Positions 38,879 through 49,428 of a stretch of 64,000 bases of DNA are shown piece by piece. The stretch lies in NCBI RefSeq assembly GCF_002087335.1, contig NZ_MWVJ01000015.1, forward strand, positions 16,135-80,134, read 5' to 3'. Below the pieces are notes generated by a model. That model made no database searches. It saw only the letters and a list, made by a program, of their open reading frames with translations, and was not told where the DNA came from. This DNA comes from Pseudophaeobacter leonis. Lineage in GTDB: Bacteria; Pseudomonadota; Alphaproteobacteria; Rhodobacterales; Rhodobacteraceae. The position numbers were made by a program, and so were the translations under genes. The stretch's first letter is position 1, and each line of letters opens with the position of its first letter.

Positions 38879-41561
38879 TTATGACTTGGCAAGGTTGCGC
38901 AGCACGTAATGCAGCACACCGACATTTTCGATGTATTCAATCTCGGGTGCCGTATCGATACCGCACTTCAGGGTGATCTCTTTGACAGAGCCATCGCCCA
39001 TTGTGATGGTGCAGGGCACCTCTTGCAGCGGCTTGATGGTGTCGAGGCCAGAGATGGACACGGTTTCGTCTCCGGTCAGGCCCAGGGACTTGCGGCTGTC
39101 GTCACCGGTGAACTCGAACGGGATAACACCCATACCAACCAGGTTGGAACGGTGGATCCGCTCAAAGCTCTCGGCGATCACGGCCTTGACGCCCAGCAGG
39201 GCTGTGCCCTTGGCAGCCCAGTCCCGCGAGGAGCCGGCGCCATACTGTTCACCACCAAAGATCACCAGCGGCGTGCCGGCGTCCTGATAGGCCATCGAGG
39301 CGTCATAGATCGCCATCTGGCTGCCATCGGGGCCTTTGGTATAGCCGCCTTCAACCCCGTCAAGCATCTCGTTCTTGATGCGGATATTGGCGAATGTGCC
39401 GCGCATCATGATCTGGTGATTGCCCCGGCGTGAGCCATAGGAGTTGAATTCACGGGGCTGCACCTGACGCTCGGTCAGATATTTGCCCGCAGGTGTGGTG
39501 GTGGCAAAGCTGCCGGCCGGAGAGATGTGGTCGGTGGTGGCCATATCGCCCAGAATTGCCAGAACCTTGGCGCCTGTCACGTTGGAGATGGTGCCGGGCT
39601 CGCTGCTCATACCCTGGAAGTAAGGTGGGTTCTGGATATAGGTCGAGGCGGAGGGCCAATCGTATGTTTCCTGATCCGGAACATCGACAGCCTGCCACTT
39701 TTCGTCGCCTTTGAAGACGTCGGCATATTTCGACAAGAAGGCCTCACGGGTGACAGTCGCCTGCACCAGATCTGCAACTTCCTGCGTGCTGGGCCAGATG
39801 TCTTTCAGGTAGACGTCATTGCCGTCACGGTCCTGACCGATCACATCGGTTGCGAGGTTGATGTCCAGCGTGCCGGCCAGCGCATAGGCCACAACCAGCG
39901 GCGGTGAGGCCAGGTAGTTGGCGCGCACATCAGGGCTGATACGGCCTTCAAAGTTGCGGTTGCCCGACAGAACAGAGGTCGCAACCAGATCGCCTTCGGC
40001 AATGGCTTCGGAGATTTCCGACTGGATTGGGCCCGAGTTACCAATACATGTGGTGCAGCCATAGCCAACAAGGTTAAAGCCAACCGCATCGAGGTCTTTT
40101 TGCAGATCAGCCGCTTCGAGATAGGCCGAAACAACCTGCGAGCCGGGGGCCAGCGAGGTTTTAACCCAGGGTTTTCGATCCATGCCCAGAGCGGCGGCTT
40201 TGCGGGCAACAAGACCGGCGCCGATCATCACATAGGGGTTCGACGTGTTGGTACAGGAGGTGATCGAGGCGATCACGACCTTGCCGCTTTCCATGGTGTA
40301 GTCTTCGCCTTTGACAGCGACTTCTTTGCCCATGGGACGCTTAAAGGTCTCTTCCATCTCGCGACGGAAGGCGGTCTGGCCGTGGTCAGCGCAACATAGT
40401 CCTGCGGACGTTTCGGACCCGAGATGGCGGGAACGATGCTGCCCATGCGAGATGCATGGTGTCGGTGTAGATCGGAGCATAGTCCGCATCACGCCAGAAA
40501 CCGTTTGCCTTGGCATAGGCCTCAACAAGGGCAATACGATCCTTATCGCGGCCGGTGTTTTCCAGATAGCGGATGGTTTCCGCATCAATCGGGAAGAAGC
40601 CACAGGTGGCACCGTACTCAGGCGCCATATTGGCGATTGTCGCCCGGTCGGCCAGCGGCAGACGATCAAGACCGGCACCGTAGAATTCGACGAACTTGCC
40701 AACAACGCCCTTGGCGCGCAGCATTTCGACAACTTTCAGCACGAGGTCAGTCCCGGTGGTGCCTTCGACCATGGCGCCTGTCAGCTCAAATCCGACAACT
40801 TCGGGGATCAGCATCGAGATTGGCTGGCCCAGCATGGCAGCTTCGGCCTCAATACCGCCAACACCCCAGCCCAGAACGGCGGCGCCGTTGACCATGGTGG
40901 TGTGGCTGTCGGGGCCCACCAGCGTATCAGGGTAGGCGACTTCATTGCCGTCCTGGTCCGTGTCGGTCCAGACTGTCTGTGCCAGATATTCCAGGTTCAC
41001 CTGGTGGCAGATACCGGTTCCGGGGGGGACCACGCGGAAGTTGTTAAAGGCGGTTTGGCCCCATTTCAGGAAGGTATAGCGCTCCATGTTGCGCTCATTT
41101 TCACGGTCAACGTTCATCTGGAACGCGGTGGGTTGCCGAACTCGTCGATCATCACCGAGTGGTCAATCACCAGATCAACCGGCACCAGCGGGTTGATCTT
41201 GGTGGCGTCACCGCCCAGCGATTTGATGCCGTCGCGCATGGCTGCAAGATCCACAACGGCGGGAACCGGTGAAATCCTGCATCAGAACGCGGGCAGGGCG
41301 ATAGGCGATTTCGCGGGGGTTCTTGCCACCATTGGCACCCCATTCGGCAAAGGCTTTGATATCCTCTACCGAGACCGAAAAGCCGCCGTCCTCAAAACGC
41401 AGCATGTTTTCCAGCACAACCTTCAGGGCTGCCGGCAGTTTCGAAAAGTCTCCGAGACCCGCTTCGGTTGCGGCGGGGATCGAGAAAAATGAGATTGATT
41501 TGCCACCTGCGCTCAAGCTGCGGCGCGGTTTTGCATTGTTCTGTCCGACGGTAATAGGCAT
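38879..41561 (-). CDS. acnA: aconitate hydratase A (four apparent frameshifts)
   Basis: TCA-cycle enzyme isomerising citrate to isocitrate with a [4Fe-4S] cluster. Cluster ligands are visible in [11 protein letters not shown] and [33 protein letters not shown] and [14 protein letters not shown] are also diagnostic. Frame changes lie near 41267, 41131, 40449 and 40383; joined, the protein runs from [16 protein letters not shown] to [14 protein letters not shown], about 895 residues, the normal length. As printed it is three or four fragments. Divergent from the DUF1223 gene. Confidence 0.96.
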
Positions 41562-41641
41562 TTTGGCCTCCCTCTGGAGTGTGAATTAGGGAATTCGCTG
41601 CATGCTATCTGCATCAGGTTACTCTTTCGTTCAATAGCTGA

Positions 41642-41663
41642 AACGCCGCAGGGGGCGTTTTTG
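41642..41663 (+). terminator. hairpin with T run in the acnA upstream region
   Basis: AACGCC and GGCGTT with a six-base interval, followed by TTT, lie between the divergent acnA and DUF1223 genes. No gene precedes it on the plus strand, so it could end a short leader transcript or be coincidental. Confidence 0.35.
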
Positions 41664-41781
41664 TATGCGATAGTACACAAATTTTTCATCAAAGCGCTCT
41701 CGCCGGGCTCAAGAAGGAGTGATTGGCGTTAATTTGCGGGGCGAAGTAGATCTGAAGGGTCTGCAACAGAAAGATCCGGAT

Positions 41782-42554
41782 ATGAGTATTTTTGCGGCTC
41801 TTGCTACCAATGTGTCCTCCGCCCTGTCCAGGGGCCTGTGCACTAGCCTGTGCACCAGCCTGTGTTTCCTGCTGCCCAGCCTGACCTCGGCGCAGCATCT
41901 TGAGGGGGCGGCCCCAGAGCCAGTGGTGGTTGAGTTGTTTACCTCGCAGGGCTGCTCGTCTTGTCCCCCGGCGGATGCAATTCTGAAGCAGTTGGCCCAG
42001 CGACGGGATGTTCTGGCCCTGGCGCTGCACGTTGACTACTGGGACTACATTGGCTGGAAGGATATTTTTGCCAGCCCTGCCTTTAGTCGTCGCCAAAAGG
42101 GCTATGCCCATAGGGCGGGTCGCAAAATGATCTACACGCCGCAAATGATGTCATGGGGCACCAGGCCATCTCGGGCGCTGATGCCATGGCGATCTCGGAG
42201 GCAATTCAGGCGCATCAGTCAACGCCGCGCCCTGTGGCGCTGGACATCAAAAGGAGCGGCAGGCACCTGACCCTGTCGCTGGTGCCGCGTATTGCGCTGC
42301 CGGATCATCCCATCTCTATTCAGATCGCGCGCTATGCGCCGCTTAAATCTGTTGATATTGCGCGCGGAGAGCTGGCGGGCCACCGGATCACCTATGCAAA
42401 TGTGGTGGAGGAGTTGCAGCAGATCGAGGTCTGGGACGGGCAGCAGGCAATCTCCATCACGGTTGACTTTGATGGCGCGCAGCCGGGGGCTGTTTTGGTG
42501 CAGCAGGGCCCCTATGGGGCAATGCTTGCCGCCGCGCATATCGCACCGGACTGA
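41782..42554 (+). CDS. DUF1223 thioredoxin-like secreted protein (one apparent frameshift)
   Basis: About 257 residues. DUF1223 proteins are exported, thioredoxin-related and of unknown function. The motif VVELFTSQGCSSCPPAD contains a CxxC pair. The N-terminus carries a signal sequence with a short internal repeat (LCTSLCTSLC, from repeated CCTGTGCACNAG). Near 42151 one base is missing; the text then continues MGHQAISGADAMAISEAIQA and ends AAAHIAPD at 42554. ATG 41782 is preferred over an in-frame GTG at 41719. Confidence 0.83.
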
Positions 42555-42629
42555 GGCAGGCTTGGTTTGCGACCTCTAAGGTCCGAGCCAAAGTTCTAAA
42601 CCTTTGAGGCCTGTGCCTTTGGTAGTCGG

Positions 42630-43591
42630 CTAGCTGGTCGAAGCCGGGTATTGTGCCGGGTTATCTGCCGGGTTTTCTGTCGGCGCAGCAGGTTTTGGAA
42701 TCGGAACATAGGGTTTCCAGCGCCGGTGGATCCAGAACCAGTGTCCCATGTGGCGACGCACAACGCCTTCTAGGTCATCGCAAATGGCTTTTGTCATGGT
42801 GATAGGGTCGGATGCAGGAATTTCCGCGTTCAAAAGCACCTCAAAATCCAGGCCGTTTTCCTGCCGGATCGCATAGACCGGAATAAGGGCAGCGCCATAT
42901 TTCAGAGCCAGCTCAGCAGGCACCGTTGAGGTCACAGCTGGTTTGCCAAAAAAGTCGATCAGCTCGCCGCCATGAACATGCAGATCAGCGACGATGGCAA
43001 TGATTCCACCCTTTTTGAGATGGCGCACCATTTCGACCATGCCGCGGCGCCCCTGTTCGAACATTGGCGTGCCAATCCGTTCGATGGTCGCCACATAATG
43101 GGCGTTGAAAAAGGGATTAGCCATGCGGCGGTACAGGGCTCCCATGGCAAAGCCACGCGAGATCAAACCGGCACGGGCCGCATCGTAATTGCCAAAATGA
43201 CCGGTGACCAGAATGACCGGCCGCCCCGATGCCCGCGCCTCTTCCAGAGCCTTTAGACCCGGCCCGGTGATTGGGGCCGCATGGGCACGTTTGAGAAAAG
43301 GAGCGCCAGCGTAAAGCTCTGTAATGGTACGCCCCGCATTATTGCCGACTTCGCGGCAGAGACGGGACACATCTTCGTCAGTCAGCTCCGGGCAGGTGAG
43401 AGCAAGGTTTTCGCGCACTCTGCGGTCAAACCCGATGACAGACCCCAGCGCGCTGATCAGCTTTCCCATCAAAGGGATGCGCCAGCGGTAGGGCACAAGA
43501 CCCGCCAGTCCCAAAACACCCCGCGGGCAATGTTTTCGGCAAAATAGGAGGCCCGTTTTCTGGCCGAAAGTTGCGAGGGGGCTAGGGGCAT
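42630..43591 (-). CDS. HtrB/LpxL-type acyltransferase (one apparent frameshift)
   Basis: Inner-membrane acyltransferase of the lipid A (lauroyl) acyltransferase family. Conserved text: VTGHFGNYDAARAGL (HxxxxD active-site region), GALYRRMANPF, and GALIPVYAIR. The printed frame opens at 43781 with an unrelated 100-residue leader; shifting by one base near 43523 gives a normal N-terminus, MPLAPSQLSARKRASYFAEN, with ATG at 43591 and about 320 residues in all. The transferred chain and exact acceptor cannot be read from sequence. Confidence 0.85.
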
Positions 43592-43766
43592 ATAGGGCTG
43601 GCCTGCGGTGGTTAACGATCACAGGTAAATCATACTCCCCGCTGAACTGGGGCACAACCTGTGACCTTCTGAGCCGTCCAAGGCGCGAAACATCTGGGAG
43701 TGTCCGCCGGGCAGGCTGCGCTGAGGTCCGCGAAAGGCCGTGAATCACGGCCTTGACCTGATGTTT

Positions 43767-43787
43767 CACCGGGTAACTCACCCGGTG
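43767..43787. repeat. perfect inverted repeat, possible terminator of fliG
   Basis: CACCGGGT and ACCCGGTG, eight bases each with a five-base loop, 30 bases past the fliG stop. No T tract in either direction. Confidence 0.45.
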
Positions 43788-43816
43788 GTCACGCTATGGG
43801 GCAGAGAAAAGGGACG

Positions 43817-44931
43817 TTAAGCCTCCTCTTCCTCCTCATCCGCTTTAAGCTCTATCTCACCGCTTGTGATCAGATCACGCATCGCAGAAACGATCAGACC
43901 AAACGCAGTTTCACCATCAGTGCGTTTGACCTTGCCGCGTTCTCCCACTTCTTCGCGGATGTTCGTGGCCATCCTGCTGGACATATTGTCGAGCAGGAAA
44001 TCATTGGTGGCGATGTCGTCTTCATCGGTGGCAAAGGCGATGGCCGTGACCAGTTCGGGAATTGCCAGAACACGCATCAGTTTTGGTACATCCAGCGGCT
44101 GCATACGCTGTCGATCAGACCGTAGGTGAAGATCGACTTGCGCACGTCGGTGGCAAACTCTTCATCTTCTTCTACCAGCGCAATGAGAACTTCTTCTCGC
44201 TTGGCCGCGGCGGCCTCGGTCAAGATGGCACCAACCCGTTGACCCGGCGTGGCATCAAAGGCGAGATCTGGGCGGGCATCAACCTGGGCTGCAAGGGATA
44301 GGCCAATGCGATCAACGGTTTCTGGTGTGACGTTGCTGGTGTGGCTAACGGCGTAGGTGATCTGGCGCGCGACTGGACCCGGAAGGTGTACCAGCATTTG
44401 GGCCGCCTTGGCGGTGTCAAGCTTTGACAGCAGAACGGCTGGAACCTCGATGCTTTCGCCCTCTGCCAATGAGGCGAGGTCTTCTGGTGGCAGCGCCTTC
44501 AAACGCTCCCAGGGATCGCCAAACTGGCGCACGCCTGCCTCTTTGCGCAGACGACTGGCGGTCTGGCGACTGATGCGCCCGTCCATGGCGGTCAGCGCAC
44601 CGGCCAGTCCATTTGGAAAAGTCAGGCCAACATTGTCGAGCATTTCGGCAAATTCGCTGGCCACCGCATAGAGCGTGTCACGATCGACCAGACGCATCCG
44701 GCCCATCTGCTGGGTCAGTTCCATCTGTAAATCGTCCGGCAGATCCTCGATTGGGATGTCGGCGCCTTCATTGAGCAAGAGACGCACAACAATCGCAGCC
44801 TTCGCCTTGCCGCTCAGTTTTGTGGCGCCCATAGACGATCCCCCCATGCCAGCAGGAGCCGGAGGAGAAAAGTCTCCCATCCCGCCGCCACCGGTGGTCA
44901 TTGGTAGAGCCAACATATCGTCTTGCAGCAT
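43817..44931 (-). CDS. fliG: FliG-like flagellar motor switch protein (one apparent frameshift)
   Basis: FliG couples the switch ring to the stators. The region LSGKAKAAIVVRLLLNEGAD, QMGRMRLVDRDTLYAVASEF and the closing EVGERGKVKRTDGETAFGLI fit FliG N-, middle and C-domains; the ending is acidic (KADEEEEEA). A Gly/Met/Pro-rich leader of about 35 residues precedes the conserved part. One base is missing near 44101; joined, 371 residues. No other flagellar gene is in the window, so it is either an isolated copy or at the edge of a cluster broken elsewhere. Confidence 0.83.
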
Positions 44932-45007
44932 TCTAGCACCCTAGCCAAAAAGATTCTTTTTCGGTCAGGTTCAAACTACACCGTAAGCGGTAAATAAAAG
45001 CTGAAGT

Positions 45008-45542
45008 TCAATAGCTTGTTGTGGCACCGGTTTCCAAAGCCTGCCGCAATGCGGCTTCTGGCCATGTATTTATACCGCCGCGGGCGCGAATTTCTTTCCA
45101 CTGGATCATCGCCAGACCGAATTGACCTTCTTCAACAAAGCCTTGCCCCATGTAAGAGCGCGCCAAAAGGTTGTCGGGGTCCTGCGCAATGGCCTGATCA
45201 TAATAGGCATTGGCAAGGGACCGGTTGCCCAGCTTGCGATGGGGTAAAGCCCCAGTAGGTCAAAACACGCGCAGCGCTTTGGTCGCTCATGGCCGCCAGT
45301 ACCGCCTGGGCATCCTCATTGCGTCCGGCATAGGCCAGCTCGCGCACCGCATCAAACAACCCGTCCTGGTTGAGCGAGGACTGCTTGGGGCGCACGCAGC
45401 GGCCCTTTTCCTCATCCCAGACCCTTTTGCCTTTGCAGGTTTTTGTCGTGTCTGTGGGTTTGGGGGGATTCCAGTCATTGTCACCAGCCGCGAAGGCCGC
45501 AACAGGCAGGGTTAGGGCCGCGGCAAGAACGAGAAAACGCAT
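45008..45542 (-). CDS. secreted tetratricopeptide-repeat protein (one apparent frameshift)
   Basis: About 177 residues with a signal peptide (MRFLVLAAALTLPVAAFAAG). A Cys-bearing segment (TCKGKRVWDEEKGRCVRP) comes first, then two TPR units: FDAVRELAYAGRNEDAQAVL and, after removing an extra C near 45248, RSLANAYYDQAIAQDPDNLL and EEGQFGLAMIQWKEI. The frame stops at 45010-45008. Common in Rhodobacterales, function unknown, periplasmic by its signal. Confidence 0.78.
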
Positions 45543-45696
45543 GAAAAAACTCCGGCTGATTTGAATTGCCCCCAGTATAGCCCCAAAAGGTCGCCGCTGC
45601 GAAGAATCATCGAATTAGCGACTACTCACGTTGCTGTGATTTGCTGCGACTTTGGCCTCGCGGATAAAGGGCCGCGCAGATTAAGCGCCGCGGGGC

Positions 45697-45730
45697 ACAA
45701 AAAAAACGCCCTGCTGTTCAGGCAGGGCGT
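45697..45730 (-). terminator. rho-independent terminator after purB
   Basis: On the minus strand ACGCCCTGC and GCAGGGCGT form a nine-pair stem with a six-base loop, followed by eight T residues. Confidence 0.9.
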
Positions 45731-45771
45731 CTCTGGTATAGCATCTGGTGTCTCTTGTCTGGCCAGCGGGC

Positions 45772-47076
45772 CTAGGCGCCAAACACCCGCTTAAAGATCG
45801 TATCAACGTGCTTGGTGTGATAATCCATGTCGAATTTTTCCTCGACACCCTGTTCGCCGAGGGCCGCAACCACTTCGGCGTCCGCCAGCAGCAACTCGCG
45901 AAATCAAGGCGCTCTTCCCAGACTTTCAAAGCGTTGCGTTGCACCATGGAATAGGCATCTTCACGCGAAACACCGGCCTGTGTCAGCGCCAGAAGAACCC
46001 GCCTGGCTCATCACCAGGCCAGGAAACTTATTCATGTTGTCCAGCATGTTGTCGGGGAAGATCAGCATCTTCTCAATAACACCTGTCAAACGCGCCAGGG
46101 CAAAGTCCAGCGTGACACAGCAATCGGGGCCAATGGCGCGCTCAACAGACGAGTGCGAGATATCGCGCTCGTGCCACAGGGCGACGTTTTCCATCGCGGG
46201 GATCACGGCAGAGCGCACCAGACGGGCCAGACCGGTGAGGTTTTCCGTCAGAACTGGGTTCTTCTTATGCGGCATGGCGGACGAGCCTTTTTGTCCCATC
46301 GAGAAGAATTCCGCGCCTTCCAGCACCTCGGTGCGCTGCATGTGGCGGATTTCGGTGGCGACGTTTTCGATCGACGAGGCAATGACGCCAAGGGTGGCAA
46401 AGAACATGGCGTGGCGGTCGCGCGGAATCACCTGGGTCGAAATGGGCTCGGGGCTCAGGCCCAGCTCGGCGCAGACGTGCTCTTCAACAGCAGGGTCGAC
46501 ATTGGCAAAGGTGCCGACAGCGCCCGAAATAGCACCGGTTGCGATTTCTTCACGGGCCAGTTTCAGACGTGACAGGTTGCGGTCCATTTCGGCATAAAAT
46601 CGCGCAAATGTCAGCCCCATGGTGGTGGGCTCGGCGTGGATGCCATGGCTGCGGCCAACACGGACAGTGTTTTTGTGTTCCAGCGCGCGTGTTTTCAGAG
46701 CAGCCAGCAGGGCTTCCATGTCCTTGATCAGGATATCCGAGGCGCGCACCAGCTGCACGTTGAAACAGGTGTCCAAAACATCGGAAGAGGTCATGCCCTG
46801 ATGCACAAAGCGGGCCTCTTCAGAGCCCACATGTTCTGCCAGATGGGTGAGAAAGGCGATGACGTCATGTTTGGTGACGGCTTCGATTTCGTCGATGCGC
46901 GCGACATCAAATTCCACGTCCTTGGCTTTCCAGACCGCGTCGGCGTTTTCGCGGGGGATGACACCGAGGTTGGCCATGGCCTCGCAGGCATGGGCCTCAA
47001 TCTCGTACCAGATGCGGAACTTGGTCTCGGGCGACCAAATGGCGACCATTTCGGGGCGTGAATAGCGAGGGATCAT
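45772..47076 (-). CDS. purB: adenylosuccinate lyase (two compensating frameshifts)
   Basis: Fumarase-superfamily enzyme acting twice in purine synthesis. Landmarks are MIPRYSRPEMVAIWSPETKF at the start, HQGMTSSDVLDTC, GRSHGIHAEPTTMGL and the signature GSSAMPHKKNP. An extra G near 46005 moves the frame (real text RVLLALTQAGVSREDAYSMV) and a missing base near 45903 moves it back (ELLLADAEVVAALGEQGVEE), ending KRVFGA at TAG 45774-45772; 434 residues in all. ATG 47076 follows AAAGGTGCTTTCGCCC. Confidence 0.96.
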
Positions 47077-47236
47077 GGGCGAAAGCACCTTTATGGGAGT
47101 GTCCAGTTGATACCGCGCGTCATAAGCGAGGTGAGCCGATTGGGCAAGTCTGGCCACGCTTTGGTGGAAAATGTCGCAAGAGGAAGGGATTGGGGGCGGG
47201 CGGCGGCTGGCCGCTGCCTAGCCGCTGCCTAGCGGA

Positions 47237-48469
47237 TCACCCTGACGTGGCGGGCTCCTGTGCCAATGTCGTGGTGACCTTAGAGCTGTGCTCAAGAGTG
47301 CGATGCACCGGGCATTTATCGGCGATCTCCAGCAGCTTGGCACGCTGGTCGGCGTCCAGAGGGCCACAGATCCGAATGGTCCGGGTGAAATGGTCTATTT
47401 TGGCAGGCCCCGAAGGCTGCGCCTCCTGCGCGTGTACCTTGTCGTGACAGCCATCACCGCTGATGCTGTCCAGCGGCCAGCCTTTACGGCGGGCGTACAT
47501 CCGCAGGGTCATCGATGTGCAGGCCCCGAGGCCGGCCGAGACAAAGCCGTAGGGCGACATGCCCTTGTTGGTGCCGCCATAGGCCAGAGGCTCATCGGCA
47601 AAGGCGTGATGATGGGGGCCTGACTGAATGTCTTGCAAAAATCCTGCCGGATCGGCCTCGCTCACCCGCAAAACGCCCTCTGGTGCACCGGGGGGCGGGG
47701 CAGGTGGGCTCAGATCGATATAGCGGCTGGCCCAGGCCGAAATGACCTCGGCGGCATATTCCGCATCCTGTGCCCGGGTGATCAGGTGATCCGCATCATC
47801 CAGGGTGACAAAGCTTTTGGGATGTTTGGCGGCGGAAAATATCTCGGAGGCATTGTCGATGCTGACCGTGGCATCGCGCGGTGCATGCATCACCAAAAGC
47901 GCGGCGTGCAACTCTGCAATGGCGGGCGTCAGGGCTTCGGCGGTGATATCTTCAACAAAGTCTCGGCTGATCACAAAGGGACGTCCCCCCAGACTGACCT
48001 CAGCCTGCCCCTTGGCATTGATTTCCGGCAGGGCGGCGTCAAAATGGTGCGACACATGGCCAGGGTCAAAGGGCGCGCCCAGGGTGACGACGCCTTTAAC
48101 CGAGGGAATATCCGCACGTGCGCGCAGCACGGCGGCCCCGCCCAATGAGTGCCCAATCAGTAAGGCGGGCGCCATGCCGCGCCCGGTCAGGTACTGCGCG
48201 GCGGCGACCAGATCCGCAACGTTTGAGCTGAAGGTGGTATTGGCAAACTCGCCTTCAGAATGGCCCAGTCCGGTAAAGTCAAAGCGCAGCACCGCAATGC
48301 CCATGGCAGCAAGACGCCCTGCTATCCGGCGGGCGGCAGGGATGTCTTTCGAGCAGGGGAAGCAATGGGCAAACAGGGCCGTCGCCAGCACAGGCCCGGT
48401 GGGCAGATCCAGCCGCGCCGCCAGCATTTCGCCGGAATGGCCTGCAAAGGTGATAGGGTCTGTCGGCAT
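47237..48469 (-). CDS. alpha/beta hydrolase - OsmC-like fusion protein
   Basis: Intact two-domain protein of 410 residues. Residues 1-255 are an alpha/beta hydrolase: nucleophile elbow IGHSLGGAAVL, acid region MHAPRDATVS and the His of DDADHLI. Residues 270-410 are an OsmC/Ohr-like peroxidase-type domain with the cysteines in GLGACTSMTLRMYA and ADKCPVHRTLEHS. This fusion is a known family. ATG 48469 (MPTDPITFAG) fits homologues; the frame is open to 48592. The substrate is unknown; the OsmC half suggests reduction of organic peroxides. Confidence 0.9.
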   Translation of the reverse strand: MPTDPITFAGHSGEMLAARLDLPTGPVLATALFAHCFPCSKDIPAARRIAGRLAAMGIAVLRFDFTGLGHSEGEFANTTFSSNVADLVAAAQYLTGRGMAPALLIGHSLGGAAVLRARADIPSVKGVVTLGAPFDPGHVSHHFDAALPEINAKGQAEVSLGGRPFVISRDFVEDITAEALTPAIAELHAALLVMHAPRDATVSIDNASEIFSAAKHPKSFVTLDDADHLITRAQDAEYAAEVISAWASRYIDLSPPAPPPGAPEGVLRVSEADPAGFLQDIQSGPHHHAFADEPLAYGGTNKGMSPYGFVSAGLGACTSMTLRMYARRKGWPLDSISGDGCHDKVHAQEAQPSGPAKIDHFTRTIRICGPLDADQRAKLLEIADKCPVHRTLEHSSKVTTTLAQEPATSG

Positions 48470-48756
48470 GGCGGCGGCCTCTTGGGTTGCTTTGTGGCCA
48501 ACAGTGCGCATGCCGGCCGACTGAGGCAAGTGACCTGCAAGAAACGTCACGCGAAGGTGATACAAGAGGTGGTACTGGGCGAGAGGCACCACAGCTTACT
48601 GGTCTCTTATGCTGCGGCGTGCAATGCGGCGGGAACCTCTGCGCAATTTTGGTCGGCTGTGGTCCATTCTGTTTCAGCATGAAACCGCCGGTTGCGACGG
48701 TCGGCAGAGGGTTGTGCAATTGCAGCTCTTTGGAACAGGCAGTAGGTTGCGGAGCT

Positions 48757-49428
48757 ATGAAACCACTCATATTCCTCATGGGCCTCGCCTTTCCTGCCGC
48801 TGCAGTGGCGCATCCGCATGTCTTTATTGATACTGGCTTTACGCTGGGGTTTGACGATGAAAACCGGCTAAGTGAGATTAAGGTCACCTGGCAATATGAT
48901 GAATTTTATTCTCTTTTGATCACCGAGGACCTGAAACTGGACAGCGACGGTGACGGCGTGCTGACCCCGGATGAAAACGCGCGTCTCATTGGTTTTGACA
49001 CCAATTGGGATGAAGGTTTCAACGGAGATCTTGAGGTTCAGGCCGCGGGCATGCTGTTGCCGCTTTCGGGGCCACTCTCGGCCACCACAGAGCTGAAAGA
49101 CGGGCGCATTGTCAGCAGCCACATTCGGCAGCTGCAGCAGCCGGTCGCGATGCAGGCCGGGCCCTTTTCCCTCAGGGCATTCGACCCTTCCTACTATACG
49201 GCCTATGAGATCAAGCTGCCGGTGACGCTGTCTCCGCATCTGCAGGGGCTGTGTCTGCTAGAACGGATCGAGCCGGATATCGCAGGCGGGCTGGCGCAGA
49301 TGCAGGCGCAATTGCTGCGGCTGGATGCAAATGCCGACCTGGAAGAAAACGACATTCCGCTTATGGGGGGCGCCTTTGCTACCGAGATTTTGGTGACATG
49401 CCCAGAGCTCTTAAACTGCTGCTGTTGA
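48757..49428 (+). CDS. DUF1007-family secreted protein
   Basis: 223 residues, signal peptide MKPLIFLMGLAFPAAAVA followed at once by HPHVFIDTGF, the hallmark of DUF1007 proteins that are found next to NicO metal permeases. It contains an EF-hand-like acidic loop (DSDGDGVLTPDENA). The role is inferred to be periplasmic metal handling for the downstream exporter. GGAG lies six bases before ATG 48757. Its 3' end overlaps the next gene by 31 bases; the final residues after LVTC look atypical, so the true stop may be slightly earlier if a base is wrong. Confidence 0.82.
   Translation: MKPLIFLMGLAFPAAAVAHPHVFIDTGFTLGFDDENRLSEIKVTWQYDEFYSLLITEDLKLDSDGDGVLTPDENARLIGFDTNWDEGFNGDLEVQAAGMLLPLSGPLSATTELKDGRIVSSHIRQLQQPVAMQAGPFSLRAFDPSYYTAYEIKLPVTLSPHLQGLCLLERIEPDIAGGLAQMQAQLLRLDANADLEENDIPLMGGAFATEILVTCPELLNCCC

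Noticed and set aside
43592..43781. Unusual N-terminal extension of the acyltransferase
   Set aside because: Explained by a missing base near 43523; the adjacent frame gives a normal family N-terminus starting at 43591.
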